Counted from the first letter of the stretch, positions 53,653-63,773 are shown. The stretch is 64,000 nucleotides of DNA from Aromatoleum anaerobium (GCF_012910705.2 NZ_WTVG02000040.1:496001-560000), one strand, 5' to 3'. A program made the numbers and translations. Notes: generated from the letters alone by a model not told the origin.

Positions 53653-56600
53653 GCTGATACATCCACACGCGAATCAGCGAAAACAGCTTGTCGACATCGA
53701 TCGGCTTGGCGATGTAATCGCTCGCTCCCGCCTCGATGCACTTCTCGTAATCGCCCTTCATCGCCTTCGCCGTCATCGCGATCACCGGAAGCTTGGCGAA
53801 GCGCGGATTGCGGCGGATTTCGCGCATCGCGGCATAGCCGTCGGTCTCCGGCATCATGATGTCCATGAGCACGATCGACACATCCGGATGCTCTTCCAGG
53901 CGGGCCAGCGCCTTGCGGCCGTTGTCCGCCTCGATCACGACCATGTTCTTTTCGGCCAGCACGCTCGACAGCGAGAACAGGTTGCGCATGTCGTCGTCGA
54001 CCAGCAGCACCTTCCTGCCCTCGAGCATCGCCTCCTTGTCGAGTGCCGCGCGGATCATGCGCTGCTTGTTCGCGGGCAGCCTCGTTTCGACCTGGTGCAG
54101 GAAGAGGGTCACTTCGTTGATCAGCCGCTCGGGGCTCTTCGCGCCCTTGATGACGATACTTTCCGCGTAGCGCCGCAGTCTGCGCTCGTCATCCTCGCTC
54201 AGCTCGCGGCCCGAATGGATGACGACCGGGACGCGCGCGCCGCGTTCCATCGCCTGCATGTGATCGAGCAGATCGAAACCGGACATCTCCGGCAGCCCCA
54301 GATCGAGGACGACGCAATCGAAGGTTTCGGACGCCAGCAGATCGACCGCCTCGCGTCCCGAGGCGGCGACCGAGATCTCGACGTCCTTGTCGTCGAGCAG
54401 CGCGACGATGCTGTACGCCTCGTTCTGGTCGTCCTCGACGACGAGGAGCCGCTTGACGGACTTCGTCACCGAGCGCTCGATCGCCTCGAGAACCTCGTTG
54501 AGCTGCTCGCTGTCGACCGGCTTCGTTGCGAAGCCGATCGCCGCCATCCCCAAAGCCTTTTGCCGCTCCTCGAGGCAGGTGAGGAAGTGGACCGGGATGT
54601 GGCGCGTGCGCGGATTGTCCTTCAGGCTGCGCATCACGTTCCAGCCGTCGATGCCGGGCAGCATCACGTCGAGGATGATCGCGCTCGGCAGTTCCCGCTC
54701 GGCGAGTTCGAGCCCCTTTTCCCCGCTCTCGGCGACGAGGACGGAGAAGCCGCGCTCGCGGATCAGTTCCTGCAGGATCTTCGCGAACTCGGGATCGTCC
54801 TCGACGACCAGGATGCTCCGGTCGCCGGCTTTCGCATGACCGTGCTCCTCCGTCCTCGGCGAACGGGCGGACGGCTCGTGCTGGGCACGCACCGCCGGCG
54901 CCTGCGGGAGCAGCGCGGCGGGCGGACGGCGCCGCTCGGGCCCCTTGTCGCTTTCGACGCACAGCGGCAGGTACAGGATGAACACGCTGCCTTCGCCCTC
55001 GCTGCTGCTCATGTGGATATCGCCGTGCATCCTGCGGGCCAGCTCGAGCGAGATCGAAAGGCCCAGGCCGGTGCCGCCGTATTTGCGGCTGATCGAACCG
55101 TCAGCCTGCTGGAAGGCATCGAAAATCCCTTGCTGCTTGTCCGGCGGAATCCCGATGCCGGTATCGCTGACGACGAACGCGATCGCGAGCTCCGGCAGGG
55201 GATTGGCGCTCCCGGAAGGGAAAGTCACGCACAACCTGACTTCGCCGTGCTCGGTGAACTTCAGCGCGTTGGAAAGAAGGTTCTTCAGTATCTGATGAAC
55301 GCGCTGCGAATCGCCGTGGAACGTTCGGGGGACATCCGCCTGGACTTCCACGCTGAATGCGATCCGCTTCTGCTCGGCCTGGGACTGGAACAGGCTGCGC
55401 ATCGACGCGGACAGCTCCTCGACGGCGATATCGGCGAAGTCGAGTTCGATCCGCCCCGCCTCGATCTTCGACAGATCGAGAATATCGTTGATGAGGTCGA
55501 GCAGGTCGGTGCCGGCCGAGTGGATCGTCGAGGCGAACTCGATCTGCTTTTCGCTCAGGTTGCCGTCCTTGTTCTGCATCAGCAGGCTCGACAGAATCAT
55601 CAGGCTGTTGAGGGGCGTGCGCAGTTCGTGCGACATGTTCGCGAGAAACTGCGACTTGTACGCACTCACGCGCTCGAGTTCCTGCGCCTTGACGCGAAGG
55701 TCCTCGGCGGCGAGCTTGATCTCGCGGTTCTTCGCCCGGATGTTTTCGCGCTGCGTTTCGAGCATCTGCGCGCGTTCTTCCAGTTCCTCGTTGCTTTGCT
55801 GCAGTTCCTCCTGCTGCACGCGGAGTTCTTCGGCCTGCTGCTGGGTCTCTTCGAGGAGTTCGGCCATCCGCTGGCGCGACAGACTGACGCTCAGGCCGAT
55901 CGCGACGGCTTCCTGCGCCAGGTTCAGGAACTCGAGCTGGATGTCCGTCATGTCGGCGAAAGTGCCGATCTCGAGCGCGCCGATCAGCCGCGTTCCATGC
56001 AGCAAAGGCAGCGCGAGGACGATTTTCGGCACCGACTCGCCGAGCGCGGAGGCGATCGGCAGATAATCGGCCGGCACGTTCGCGAGGCAGATCGGCTTGC
56101 GTTCCCGTGCGGCCTGCCCGATCAGCCCCTCGCCGAGGCGGAAGCGGTCGCCGAGGTTCTTGCGTCGCGTGAAGGCATAGCTCGCCGCCAGGCTCAGTTC
56201 CTCCGCGCGCTCATCGAGCAGGTACAGCGCACCGACACCCGCCTTGAGGTATTCCACGAGGTACGCAAGCACCTTGTCGGCGATGTCGGACGCCCCCTGT
56301 TCTCCCCGCATCACCGAGTTGAGCTCGTTCAGCCCGCTCTTGAGCCAGTCCGCCTCGTGTGCCTGGGCACGCGCCTGGCGCAACGACGAGGTCATGTTGC
56401 GGAAGGAGTGGTCGAGCTCGTTCTGGACCGCGCTCAGTTGCGCCGCCGCCTTGAGCAGGGTCCCGGTTTCGTCGTGCGGCAGAGCTTCCGGGTCGAGCTT
56501 GAGCGGCTTCGATTCTGCGATCTCCTGGCTCAGGTCTCCTGCCCCGATCGCTTCGACGACCCGCGCCTTGTCCGAACTGCTTTCGATCACGCGCTTGACT

Positions 56601-57262
56601 TCGTTAGCCGCGCGTCGCAGCGAGCGGTTGACGCTGTGCGTGACGACGAAGGTCAAGGCCGCTCCGGCAGCGAGGATCAGCACCAGCGCGGCGACGAGCA
56701 GGCGCCCTGCGGACGCCGCCTCATTTGCCGAATCCTGCTGGTAGATCGAGGCCCGCTGGTCCGAGAAATTCGAAACGGCGTTCATGCGGTCGAGCAGCGC
56801 ATTGACGAGCCGGTCCGAACGCTCGCGGTGCAAAACGATCGCCTCGGCGCGACGGCCGCTTTTCACGAGCGCGATCGTCTCGGCGCGCGCCACCCTCCAG
56901 TCGTCCCGTGCCTGCTGGATCCTGTCCAGGTCGGCGGGGTTGCCGCGGTAACGCTCCCGCAGCAACGCAAACCTCTCGTCATTGTCCTTGCGCCGCGCCT
57001 CGAGCCTTTGCTCGAGGCTGTGGACTTCCGCGGAGTCCGCGTAGTGCACGAGGGTGCTCATGACCTGCTGGGCGACCAAGGCTTCCGTCTTCGCTTCGCG
57101 AATCGCGATGGCCACGGTAAACGGATGCCGGTACATGCTCGCGGTCGTCTCGGCGAGGCCCTGGATGCTGCGCAGGCTCATCACGCCCAACAGCAGGGTC
57201 GCCACCAGCATCAGGGAAAACCCGGCGACCAGGCGCGTCGTGATACTCGTTCGTCTTATCAT
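53645..57262 (-). CDS. Hybrid sensor histidine kinase with three receiver domains
   Basis: 1205 residues from the ATG at 57262; a further upstream in-frame start overlaps the preceding gene and would put 19 residues before the membrane helix. Layout: helix 1 (about 10-30), helical sensor region (31-185, CHASE3/4HB-like), helix 2 (about 186-208), HAMP-like linker, GAF (about 320-460), coiled coil, HisKA with the phospho-His in NMSHELRTPLNSL near 545, HATPase (SDTGIGIP and GGTGLGLSIS), then three receivers with Asp near 864, 986 and 1134. The last receiver has the full DIMMPETDG and KPID marks. It probably responds to envelope or cytoplasmic signals; output is unknown. Confidence 0.93.
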   Translation of the reverse strand: MIRRTSITTRLVAGFSLMLVATLLLGVMSLRSIQGLAETTASMYRHPFTVAIAIREAKTEALVAQQVMSTLVHYADSAEVHSLEQRLEARRKDNDERFALLRERYRGNPADLDRIQQARDDWRVARAETIALVKSGRRAEAIVLHRERSDRLVNALLDRMNAVSNFSDQRASIYQQDSANEAASAGRLLVAALVLILAAGAALTFVVTHSVNRSLRRAANEVKRVIESSSDKARVVEAIGAGDLSQEIAESKPLKLDPEALPHDETGTLLKAAAQLSAVQNELDHSFRNMTSSLRQARAQAHEADWLKSGLNELNSVMRGEQGASDIADKVLAYLVEYLKAGVGALYLLDERAEELSLAASYAFTRRKNLGDRFRLGEGLIGQAARERKPICLANVPADYLPIASALGESVPKIVLALPLLHGTRLIGALEIGTFADMTDIQLEFLNLAQEAVAIGLSVSLSRQRMAELLEETQQQAEELRVQQEELQQSNEELEERAQMLETQRENIRAKNREIKLAAEDLRVKAQELERVSAYKSQFLANMSHELRTPLNSLMILSSLLMQNKDGNLSEKQIEFASTIHSAGTDLLDLINDILDLSKIEAGRIELDFADIAVEELSASMRSLFQSQAEQKRIAFSVEVQADVPRTFHGDSQRVHQILKNLLSNALKFTEHGEVRLCVTFPSGSANPLPELAIAFVVSDTGIGIPPDKQQGIFDAFQQADGSISRKYGGTGLGLSISLELARRMHGDIHMSSSEGEGSVFILYLPLCVESDKGPERRRPPAALLPQAPAVRAQHEPSARSPRTEEHGHAKAGDRSILVVEDDPEFAKILQELIRERGFSVLVAESGEKGLELAERELPSAIILDVMLPGIDGWNVMRSLKDNPRTRHIPVHFLTCLEERQKALGMAAIGFATKPVDSEQLNEVLEAIERSVTKSVKRLLVVEDDQNEAYSIVALLDDKDVEISVAASGREAVDLLASETFDCVVLDLGLPEMSGFDLLDHMQAMERGARVPVVIHSGRELSEDDERRLRRYAESIVIKGAKSPERLINEVTLFLHQVETRLPANKQRMIRAALDKEAMLEGRKVLLVDDDMRNLFSLSSVLAEKNMVVIEADNGRKALARLEEHPDVSIVLMDIMMPETDGYAAMREIRRNPRFAKLPVIAMTAKAMKGDYEKCIEAGASDYIAKPIDVDKLFSLIRVWMYQRV

Positions 57263-57287
57263 TGCTCGATGCTCTCTGTGCCGCGCC

Positions 57288-59204
57288 TCACTTTCCGACG
57301 AGGCTCGGCTGGTTGTCACAGCTCACCGCCAAGGCATGCCAGCGCATGTTGCCCTGCATGCGTTTCGCGCCGCCGGTCCTGAACTTCTTTGTCAGCTCGC
57401 TCGCCGGGAGCGGCTTGCTGTAGAGATACCCCTGGTATTCGTCGCATCCCAGCCTGCGCAACGCCCCGAGCTGAGCTTCGTTTTCCACCCCTTCGGCGAT
57501 GACGTTGAGCCCGATCGCGTGGGCCATCTGGACGATTGCGGTGACGATGGCATGGGTGTCGCGGTCGTGCGGCAGGTCGCGCACGAACGATTGGTCGATC
57601 TTGAGGATGTGGATCGGAAGCGCCTTGAGGATCGCGAGCGACGAGTAGCCGGTGCCGAAGTCATCGACCGCGATCGATACGCCGGTTGCGCCGATCTGCG
57701 CCAGCACGCTCACCGCCTGGTCGACGTCGCGCATCAGCAAGGTTTCGGTGATCTCGAGCTCGATATGCGCCGGAGACAGCCCGTGCTCGTCGAGCAGGCG
57801 CGCAAGCGTGTCGGGCAGCGCCGAATAGATCTGCGGCTCGGCGACATTCACCGCGATTCGCACGGTGTCCTTGAGCCATCCCGCATCCTGCCACTGCCGC
57901 GCCTGGCGGCACGCCGCGCGCAGCGCCCATTCGCCCAGCGGCACCAGCATGCCGGCCTCCTCGGCCAGCCCCATGAACTGTTCGGCCGAAAGGAATCCGA
58001 GTTGGGGATGGTGCCAGCGCAGCAACGCCTCCAGCCCCGCGATCGTTCCGTCGACGACGTTGACCTTCGGCTGGTAGTACAACTCGAATTCGTCATTCTC
58101 CAGCGCCTGCTGCAGCTCGTGCTCGTGCCGGATGCGTTCCAGCAGGCGGCAGTTGAGCTCCTCGCGATAGAACTCGTGGCCGTTACGTCCCCTCTGCTTT
58201 GCTTCGTACATCGCCAGATCGGCATTCTTCATCAGCGCCCCCGCACTCGTCCCGTCCTCCGGGTAAAGGCTGATCCCGACGCTCGCGGACACCTTCACCG
58301 TGCTGGAGCCAAGCTCGAACGGATGCGCCAGCGCGGCGCAGATCTTGATCGCCACTTGCGCGGCATCGTCCCTGTCGTGCAGGTTTTCGAGCAACACGAC
58401 GAACTCGTCGCCGCCAAACCGGGCCAGCGTGTCAGCCTCCCGCACCGCGCCGCGCAGCCGCGTGGCGACCTGTTTCAGCAGTTCGTCCCCCTTGTCGTGC
58501 CCGAGGGAATCATTGACGCGCTTGAAGCGATCGAGGTCCAGGAACAGCAGCGCGAGACGGTCGTTCTGGCGACCGGCCACCGCGATCGCATGGGCGAGAC
58601 GGTCGTTGAGCGAGCGGCGGTTGAAGAAACCGGTAAGCGTGTCCCGAAGCGCGAGCTCCCGGGCGAGCTTTTCCGCTCCGCGCCGCTCTGCAACCTCCGT
58701 CTGCAGGGCCGCGTTGGCACGCTCCAGATCCGCCAGGCGCTGTACCTGCAGCTCGCGATTGAGATCCGCGAGCAAAGCCGCCTTGTGCTCCAGTTCCCGC
58801 CGTTGCCGGCACAGTTCGACGAACACGCCCACCTTTGCCTGCAGCACCTGCGGGACGAGCGGGGTGAAGAGGTAATCGGCAGCGCCAGCCTCGTAACCCC
58901 TGATCCGGTCGAGCTCGTCGGACCGGTGAGCGGTCAGGAAGATGATCGGTATCGCCGCCGAACGGGGGCGGCCGTGAATCAGCCGGGCAGTCTCGAATCC
59001 GTCGAGTCCCGGCATGTTCACGTCGAGCAGGATCGTCGCGAATTCATGCTCGAGAAGCTGTCGCAGCGCCTCCTCGCCCGAGCTCGCGGTCACGACCGTG
59101 AAACGCAGCTCCTCCGCCGCAGTTTCAAGCAGCGCGGCAACGGCCTTCAGGCTGGCATCGTCGTCATTGACAACGAGCACCAGGGGGTTCTGTTCGGGAT
59201 CCAT
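57288..59204 (-). CDS. Response regulator with GGDEF and EAL domains
   Basis: 638 residues. A receiver domain (about 8-125, phospho-Asp in LLDVNMPGLDG) is followed by a coiled-coil linker, a GGDEF domain with intact RFGGDEF near 262 (diguanylate cyclase), and an EAL domain with EALLRW near 390 and the DDFGTGYSSL segment (c-di-GMP phosphodiesterase). Both output motifs look intact, so the protein could make or break c-di-GMP depending on phosphorylation. It is encoded 25 bases before the hybrid kinase and is the obvious candidate to receive its signal. Confidence 0.94.
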   Translation of the reverse strand: MDPEQNPLVLVVNDDDASLKAVAALLETAAEELRFTVVTASSGEEALRQLLEHEFATILLDVNMPGLDGFETARLIHGRPRSAAIPIIFLTAHRSDELDRIRGYEAGAADYLFTPLVPQVLQAKVGVFVELCRQRRELEHKAALLADLNRELQVQRLADLERANAALQTEVAERRGAEKLARELALRDTLTGFFNRRSLNDRLAHAIAVAGRQNDRLALLFLDLDRFKRVNDSLGHDKGDELLKQVATRLRGAVREADTLARFGGDEFVVLLENLHDRDDAAQVAIKICAALAHPFELGSSTVKVSASVGISLYPEDGTSAGALMKNADLAMYEAKQRGRNGHEFYREELNCRLLERIRHEHELQQALENDEFELYYQPKVNVVDGTIAGLEALLRWHHPQLGFLSAEQFMGLAEEAGMLVPLGEWALRAACRQARQWQDAGWLKDTVRIAVNVAEPQIYSALPDTLARLLDEHGLSPAHIELEITETLLMRDVDQAVSVLAQIGATGVSIAVDDFGTGYSSLAILKALPIHILKIDQSFVRDLPHDRDTHAIVTAIVQMAHAIGLNVIAEGVENEAQLGALRRLGCDEYQGYLYSKPLPASELTKKFRTGGAKRMQGNMRWHALAVSCDNQPSLVGK

Positions 59205-59587
59205 GGGGGTGCCCGGTATGAATTGCGGTTGTAGTGGGATGCCTCAAGGCACAAAATTGCTGACTATAGGGCCATGAAAGGGCGTCAGCCAGAGCGTGAA
59301 GTTGCTCGCGCGGGAGCGCCCGGGACGCGATATCCCGAGTTTCAGCTTTCGATCTTCAAGCCTTTGGCGGGCACCGCAGCGACGAAAGCCGCTTTCCGCC
59401 TAAGGGTTATTCGATTGCCAAAGCGGTGCGGGGATACGAGTGTGGTCACCAACCTCCCTCCCGGCATACGGATTTCCGCGACGATTTGATACAAAATCGC
59501 CAACCTACGCGCAGGGAGGGGAGCAGATTGACCCTTTCTTGTCCCCCTCGGGGGGCGGAAACGGCAAAGCTGTTTCCTGGGGGGCGC
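59205..59587. other. Non-coding stretch between signalling block and CBS gene
   Basis: 383 bases without a convincing gene. It has an AT-richer patch (TTGATACAAAATCG near 59487) and a GC-rich palindromic patch after it (CCCCCTCGGGGGGCGG near 59543), perhaps the transcript end of the CBS gene. No operator copy or RNA gene is recognised. Confidence 0.4.
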
Positions 59588-60031
59588 TCAGACGCCGCGG
59601 TCGCCGGCGATGTAGTGTTCGAGCTGCTCGATGATGAACCGCTGCTCCGCGACGATGCTTTTCACCAGGTCGCCGATCGACACGATGCCGACCACCTTGC
59701 CGGCCTCGACGACGGGAAGATGGCGAAGTCGTTTCTCGGTCATCAGGGCCATGCATTCCTCGCTGGTCTGGTCGGGGCGCACATACATCACCGGCGAGGA
59801 CATGATCGCGCGCACCGGCAGATCCCTCGACGAGCGTGCCAGCAGGATGACTTTGCGGGCGTAGTCGCGTTCGCTGACGATGCCGGCAAGGCGCTCGCCT
59901 TGCATGACCAGAAGCGCGCCGACGTTGTGTTGCGCCATCCGCTCGAGCGCCTCGAACACCGACGCCTCGGGGCCGATCGTGTGGACGCTCGGATCGAGCT
60001 TCTCCTTCAGAATCGCGGCGGCGCTTTTCAC
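59588..60031 (-). CDS. CBS domain protein
   Basis: Two tandem CBS motifs in 147 residues (about 1-60 and 72-130), with VGALLVMQGERLAGIVSERD and LRHLPVVEAGKVVGIVSIGD. Such stand-alone pairs bind adenine nucleotides and often regulate partners. The best start is the GTG at 60031, preceded by GGGGAGAAG; the longer ATG frame lacks coding character and a ribosome site. Partner unknown. Confidence 0.87.
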   Translation of the reverse strand: MKSAAAILKEKLDPSVHTIGPEASVFEALERMAQHNVGALLVMQGERLAGIVSERDYARKVILLARSSRDLPVRAIMSSPVMYVRPDQTSEECMALMTEKRLRHLPVVEAGKVVGIVSIGDLVKSIVAEQRFIIEQLEHYIAGDRGV

Positions 60032-60210
60032 GGGCTTCTCCCCGGCAGCTCGGCTGATGATTGATCGTAGCCCCTGGAGGCCGGCGCTGCCAGCGGCGCG
60101 AAATCGTGCCGCAAAGCGGGGCTCGCCCCACTTGCGCGACCCAGCTGTTTTTTCGCGCTCGGGCAAGGGCACACCACCGAATGACCGAGGATGTTCTAAC
60201 ATTGCCACCA

Positions 60211-60753
60211 ATGAATCGGCAATTGCTTTCCGGACTTCCCCTCATGCTCCAGCGCACGCGTCTTCTCCCGGTCATCGCTGTCGTCGGGCTGCTCCTGGCC
60301 GGGTGTTCGTCTCCCCAGCCCGTCTACCGAACCGAGACCTTCGAACCCGAATCCCCCTTCGTCAACTGGAGCACGCAGGAACCGGCCGTCGCGTGCGAGG
60401 TCGGCAAGCGCGCGCTGCTGAGCCAGGGATACCGGGTCGACAGCGCCAATCCGACGAGCATTCGCGGCGAGAAATTCTTCCAGCCGAAGGCGGACCACGG
60501 AATAACGCTCCACATCACGCTGGTGTGCCTGCCCAGCAACGTCGGAACGGTCCTGTACGCGAACGCGCTGCAGACGCGCTACGAGCTGAAGTCGAGTTCA
60601 AACAGCACCGGGGTCAGCGTCGCCGGCGTCGGGTCGATTTCGCTGCCGTGGGCTGCCCACAAGGAAGCACTGGTGAAGGTCGGCGAGGAAACCGTCGCCG
60701 ACCCCGATTTCTATCGCCGGCTTTTCGCCCTCATCGACGCCCTCGACGCCTGA
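60211..60753 (+). CDS. Putative lipoprotein (DUF2242-like)
   Basis: 180 residues from the ATG at 60211; the ATG at 60244 is an equally possible start and puts the signal directly at the N terminus. Lipobox LLAGC lies about 30 residues from the first start. The mature part begins with SSPQPVYRTETFEPESPF and has alternating beta segments (GITLHITLVCLPSN, then VSVAGVGSISLPW). It resembles the DUF2242 family, from memory, which has no assigned function. Outer-membrane or periplasmic location is expected. Confidence 0.78.
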   Translation: MNRQLLSGLPLMLQRTRLLPVIAVVGLLLAGCSSPQPVYRTETFEPESPFVNWSTQEPAVACEVGKRALLSQGYRVDSANPTSIRGEKFFQPKADHGITLHITLVCLPSNVGTVLYANALQTRYELKSSSNSTGVSVAGVGSISLPWAAHKEALVKVGEETVADPDFYRRLFALIDALDA

Positions 60754-60781
60754 AGGCCGCGCATCGCCGGTCTACGCTCGG

Positions 60782-61846
60782 TCAGGACTGCCCGCGCCGC
60801 GCGAGGACCACCGCCGCGGGCCCGGCTCCCGCGGGCTGTCCGACCCCGCCCGGGGCGATCGCCCGGGCGCGCAACTGGCCGCAACCGCCGTCGACATCCT
60901 GCCCCGCCGAATGGCGCAGCTTCGTCAGGATCCCGCGCCGATGCAGGTGGCGCGCCATTGCCGCCGCATGCTCCCAGGAAGGACGGGCGAAACCCGTGCC
61001 GGCGACGCTGTTGTACGGGATGAAGTTCATCACCGCGTACTTGCCGGCGAGCAGCCGGACAATGCCGTCGAGTTCCTCGTCGTCGTCGTTGACGCCTGCG
61101 AGCAACGTCCATTGATACTGGATCGGGTATCCCGTCGCGCGGGCATAGGTTTCGCCGAGCTCGACGAGTTCGGCCGGGTCGATGCGCGGCGCGCGCGGCA
61201 TGAGCTTTGCGCGCAGCGCGGCGCGGGTCGTGTGCAGCGACAGCGCGAGCGCCGGCTTGACGTTCCCCTGCGGCAGCCGCTCGAACACACGCCGGTCGCC
61301 AACGGTCGAGAAAACCAGGTTCTTGTGTCCGATCCCGCCTTCGGTGCCGAGCAGCCCGATCGCCTCGAGCACGTTGTCGAGGTTGTGGGCGGGCTCGCCC
61401 ATGCCCATGAACACGACCTTGCGGACGACCCTGCGCGAGCGGGCGAGCACCACCTGCGCAACGATCTCGGCGCTGCCGAGCTGGCGCAGCAGGCCATCGC
61501 GACCGGTCATGCAGAAGGCGCATCCGACAGCACAGCCGACCTGCGTCGACACACACAGGCCGTCGCGCGGCAGCAGCACGCTCTCCACGGCCTGGCCGTC
61601 GGCCAGTTCGACCAGCAGGCGCGCGCCGTCCTCGCCGGCATGTTCAGAGCGCACGTGCGCGAGCGCGGCCAGCTCCGTGGCGATCGCGGGCAGGCCGGCA
61701 CGCAGCGGCGCAGGGAAAAAATCCTCGGATCGGCTTTGGCCGCCATCGAGGGGGAGTGCCTGCGTCCAGGCGCGCAACACGCGCTGCTCGTGGCAGGGTT
61801 TGGCGCCGCTCGCCCGCAGGCGCTGCCGGATATCGTCGATACGCAT
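60782..61846 (-). CDS. RlmN-like radical SAM RNA methyltransferase
   Basis: Radical SAM enzyme of the RlmN/Cfr family, 354 residues from the ATG at 61846 (61867 is an alternative). The three-Cys cluster motif is VGCAVGCAFCMTG near 108-120, and FMGMGEPAHNLDNV near 155 is the family GEP signature. The C-terminal reactive Cys is in QDVDGGCGQLRA near 332. RlmN methylates A2503 of 23S rRNA and A37 of some tRNAs. The N terminus is shorter and less canonical than in typical RlmN, so it may be a paralogue. Confidence 0.87.
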   Translation of the reverse strand: MRIDDIRQRLRASGAKPCHEQRVLRAWTQALPLDGGQSRSEDFFPAPLRAGLPAIATELAALAHVRSEHAGEDGARLLVELADGQAVESVLLPRDGLCVSTQVGCAVGCAFCMTGRDGLLRQLGSAEIVAQVVLARSRRVVRKVVFMGMGEPAHNLDNVLEAIGLLGTEGGIGHKNLVFSTVGDRRVFERLPQGNVKPALALSLHTTRAALRAKLMPRAPRIDPAELVELGETYARATGYPIQYQWTLLAGVNDDDEELDGIVRLLAGKYAVMNFIPYNSVAGTGFARPSWEHAAAMARHLHRRGILTKLRHSAGQDVDGGCGQLRARAIAPGGVGQPAGAGPAAVVLARRGQS

Positions 61847-62085
61847 CAAATGCGCGAATGCTAGCATCGCCCGGCGATGGCCGCATAGCCGCGCTTCGGG
61901 GCAGCAAGCTACCCGTTTTCCCCCGATGCCCGCTACACCGGACGCGGTATCGGCAACCTCCCCGGCCCGCCTCATAATCTCCTTGGCCAATCGTTCTTTG
62001 ACGACTATCAATCAGTATTGGCGGGCCGAGGTGCAGCCGGTGGTCCGCCGATACCCGAAATCGACGCAAGATGAGGAGACCTGAC

Positions 62086-62679
62086 ATGCAGAATTCACCG
62101 ACAGAACAGCTTCGGACCGAAAACATGGAGTGCGAATTCGTTCCACCGCTTGATCTGCCGGAGACCTGGGGGCTTGCGTGGGAACGCCAGTTGAACGCGG
62201 CGCTCGCGTGGCAGGCCGCCAATGCGGACAGCGGCGCGGAAGCGAGCCCGGTGACGAATGCAACGGCGAGCGCCGGGGCGGCGGAATTCCGGCAGGTGGG
62301 CGGCACGGCGTGCGCACCGACGATGCGGACGATCACCAGGATGACGACGCTGCTGGGCTCGCTGCGGGAGCGAACGCTGCAGATCCAGAGCGAGGCCGCG
62401 AACGTCGCCATCGCCGAGGTGTCGCGTTCCCGTGCTCCGGCGGCGGACGGTGCGGGGAACGATGAAGCATTGCGCCCGCTCGACGCGGAAAACGCGCGGC
62501 GAATCACCGAACTCATCCGCTCGTGGTTCGAAATGACCGCCGCTGCACAGGCCGAAATGGCGGTCTTGGCAGGCTTCGGCGCGACCGGCGCCCGCAACGA
62601 CGCGACCGGTCCGGTGGTATTCGAGCGGCGCACCCAGGCCCGCGTGATCGACTTTCCCGACCGCCGCCGCGCGGCTTGA
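62086..62679 (+). CDS. Helical protein of unknown function (phasin-like)
   Basis: 197 residues, start at 62086 preceded by GAGGAGA; an earlier ATG at 62071 lies over that site and is less likely. No known motif. The sequence is mostly predicted helix with low aromatic content, Ala-rich in the middle (residues 30-70), and ends with a basic tail (QARVIDFPDRRRAA). Composition and size recall phasin or coiled-coil granule proteins, but I do not claim the family. It is followed by a strong terminator, so it is transcribed alone. Confidence 0.7.
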   Translation: MQNSPTEQLRTENMECEFVPPLDLPETWGLAWERQLNAALAWQAANADSGAEASPVTNATASAGAAEFRQVGGTACAPTMRTITRMTTLLGSLRERTLQIQSEAANVAIAEVSRSRAPAADGAGNDEALRPLDAENARRITELIRSWFEMTAAAQAEMAVLAGFGATGARNDATGPVVFERRTQARVIDFPDRRRAA

Positions 62680-62685
62680 CGGTCC

Positions 62686-62750
62686 GGGCAGGTGAGCGCC
62701 CGCTGCAGGGAATCAACCCGCAGCGCGACGCTCACCTGCCTCCGTTTTTT
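62686..62750 (+). terminator. Long Rho-independent terminator
   Basis: GGCAGGTGAGCG (from 62687) pairs with CGCTCACCTGCC (62729-62740), with an inner CGCTGC/GCAGCG stem, followed by CCGTTTTTT at 62743-62750. It terminates the upstream + strand gene. Confidence 0.85.
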
Positions 62751-62827
62751 ACCTCGCACTCCGGTGTTATCCTCGCCCGCTCGCATGGCAATCCGTTCCG
62801 GATACAACCTGCGTCCGGATTTCATTC

Positions 62828-63769
62828 ATGCTGCAAGTATTCACGATCACCGGCCCGGTCTTCATCGTCATCGCCCTCGGATTCGCCACCGTGCACTGGG
62901 GTTTTTTCGCGAAGTCGGACACCCGCATCCTCGGCAAATTCGCGATCAACATCGCCCTGCCGGCAATGCTGTTCAAGGCGCTGACCGAGCGGCCGTTCGC
63001 GGAAATCCTCAACACCCGTTACCTGCTCGCCTACGCGCTGGGCTCGCTCGCAACCTTCGCGATCGGTGTCGCGGCGACGCACTTTTTTCGTCACAAGAGC
63101 CTGCAGCTGAGCGCCGTGCACGGCATGGGCATGTCGCTGTCGAACAGCGCCTTCATCGGCTACCCGATCGTCCTGCAGTTGCTCGGGCCGCCCGCGGCGA
63201 TCGCGCTCGCGCTGTGCTTTCTCGTCGAGAACCTGCTGATCCTGCCCCTCGCGCTGGCGCTCGCGGAGAGCGGCGGCGGCAACGGTGAAAGCGCTCTCAA
63301 GGTCTTGTCGAACACGTTTCTGCGCCTCGGGCGCAACCCGCTGATCCTCGCGATCGCTGCCGGCTTCGCGTGCGCGATGCTCGAACTGCGGCTGCCCGGG
63401 CCGGCGCTGCGGGCGATCGACCTGCTCGCGCTGGCCTCGGCCGGCATCGCGCTGTTCGTCATCGGCGGCACGCTGGTCGGGCTGAAAATCGAGGGCATGC
63501 GCGGCGACATCGCATATATCGTCGCCGGGAAGCTGCTGCTCCATCCGCTCGCAGTGTTCGTTGCAGTCATGCTCGTTCCGCCCACCGACCGCGCGCTGCA
63601 GATCGCCGCAGTGACGTTCGCATGCATGCCGATGCTGAGCATCTATCCGATCCTGGCGCAGAAGTACGGCCGCGAAGAGCTGTGCGCCGCGGCATTGATG
63701 GCCGCGACGGTCAGTGCGTTCTTCACGATCAGCGCAGTGATCTGGGTGCTGCAGGCCGGCATGGGCTGA
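62828..63769 (+). CDS. AEC family transporter
   Basis: Auxin efflux carrier family membrane protein, 313 residues with about ten helices in two halves. The N-terminal half has KFAINIALPAMLF near 38-50, with the broken helix typical of the fold. The C-terminal half repeats the pattern near 245-300 (LQIAAVTFACMPMLSIYPIL). Bacterial members carry organic acids such as malate or malonate. Substrate not determined. It converges with the LysR-type fragment, the stops being 5 bases apart. Confidence 0.92.
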   Translation: MLQVFTITGPVFIVIALGFATVHWGFFAKSDTRILGKFAINIALPAMLFKALTERPFAEILNTRYLLAYALGSLATFAIGVAATHFFRHKSLQLSAVHGMGMSLSNSAFIGYPIVLQLLGPPAAIALALCFLVENLLILPLALALAESGGGNGESALKVLSNTFLRLGRNPLILAIAAGFACAMLELRLPGPALRAIDLLALASAGIALFVIGGTLVGLKIEGMRGDIAYIVAGKLLLHPLAVFVAVMLVPPTDRALQIAAVTFACMPMLSIYPILAQKYGREELCAAALMAATVSAFFTISAVIWVLQAGMG

Positions 63770-63773
63770 CCGC

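Noticed and set aside
53888-57382. Very long open frame on the + strand opposite the hybrid kinase
   Set aside because: It lies fully antisense to a gene with clear kinase and receiver motifs, and its protein is a His/Arg/Asp-rich shadow with no domain. High GC removes stops on the opposite strand.
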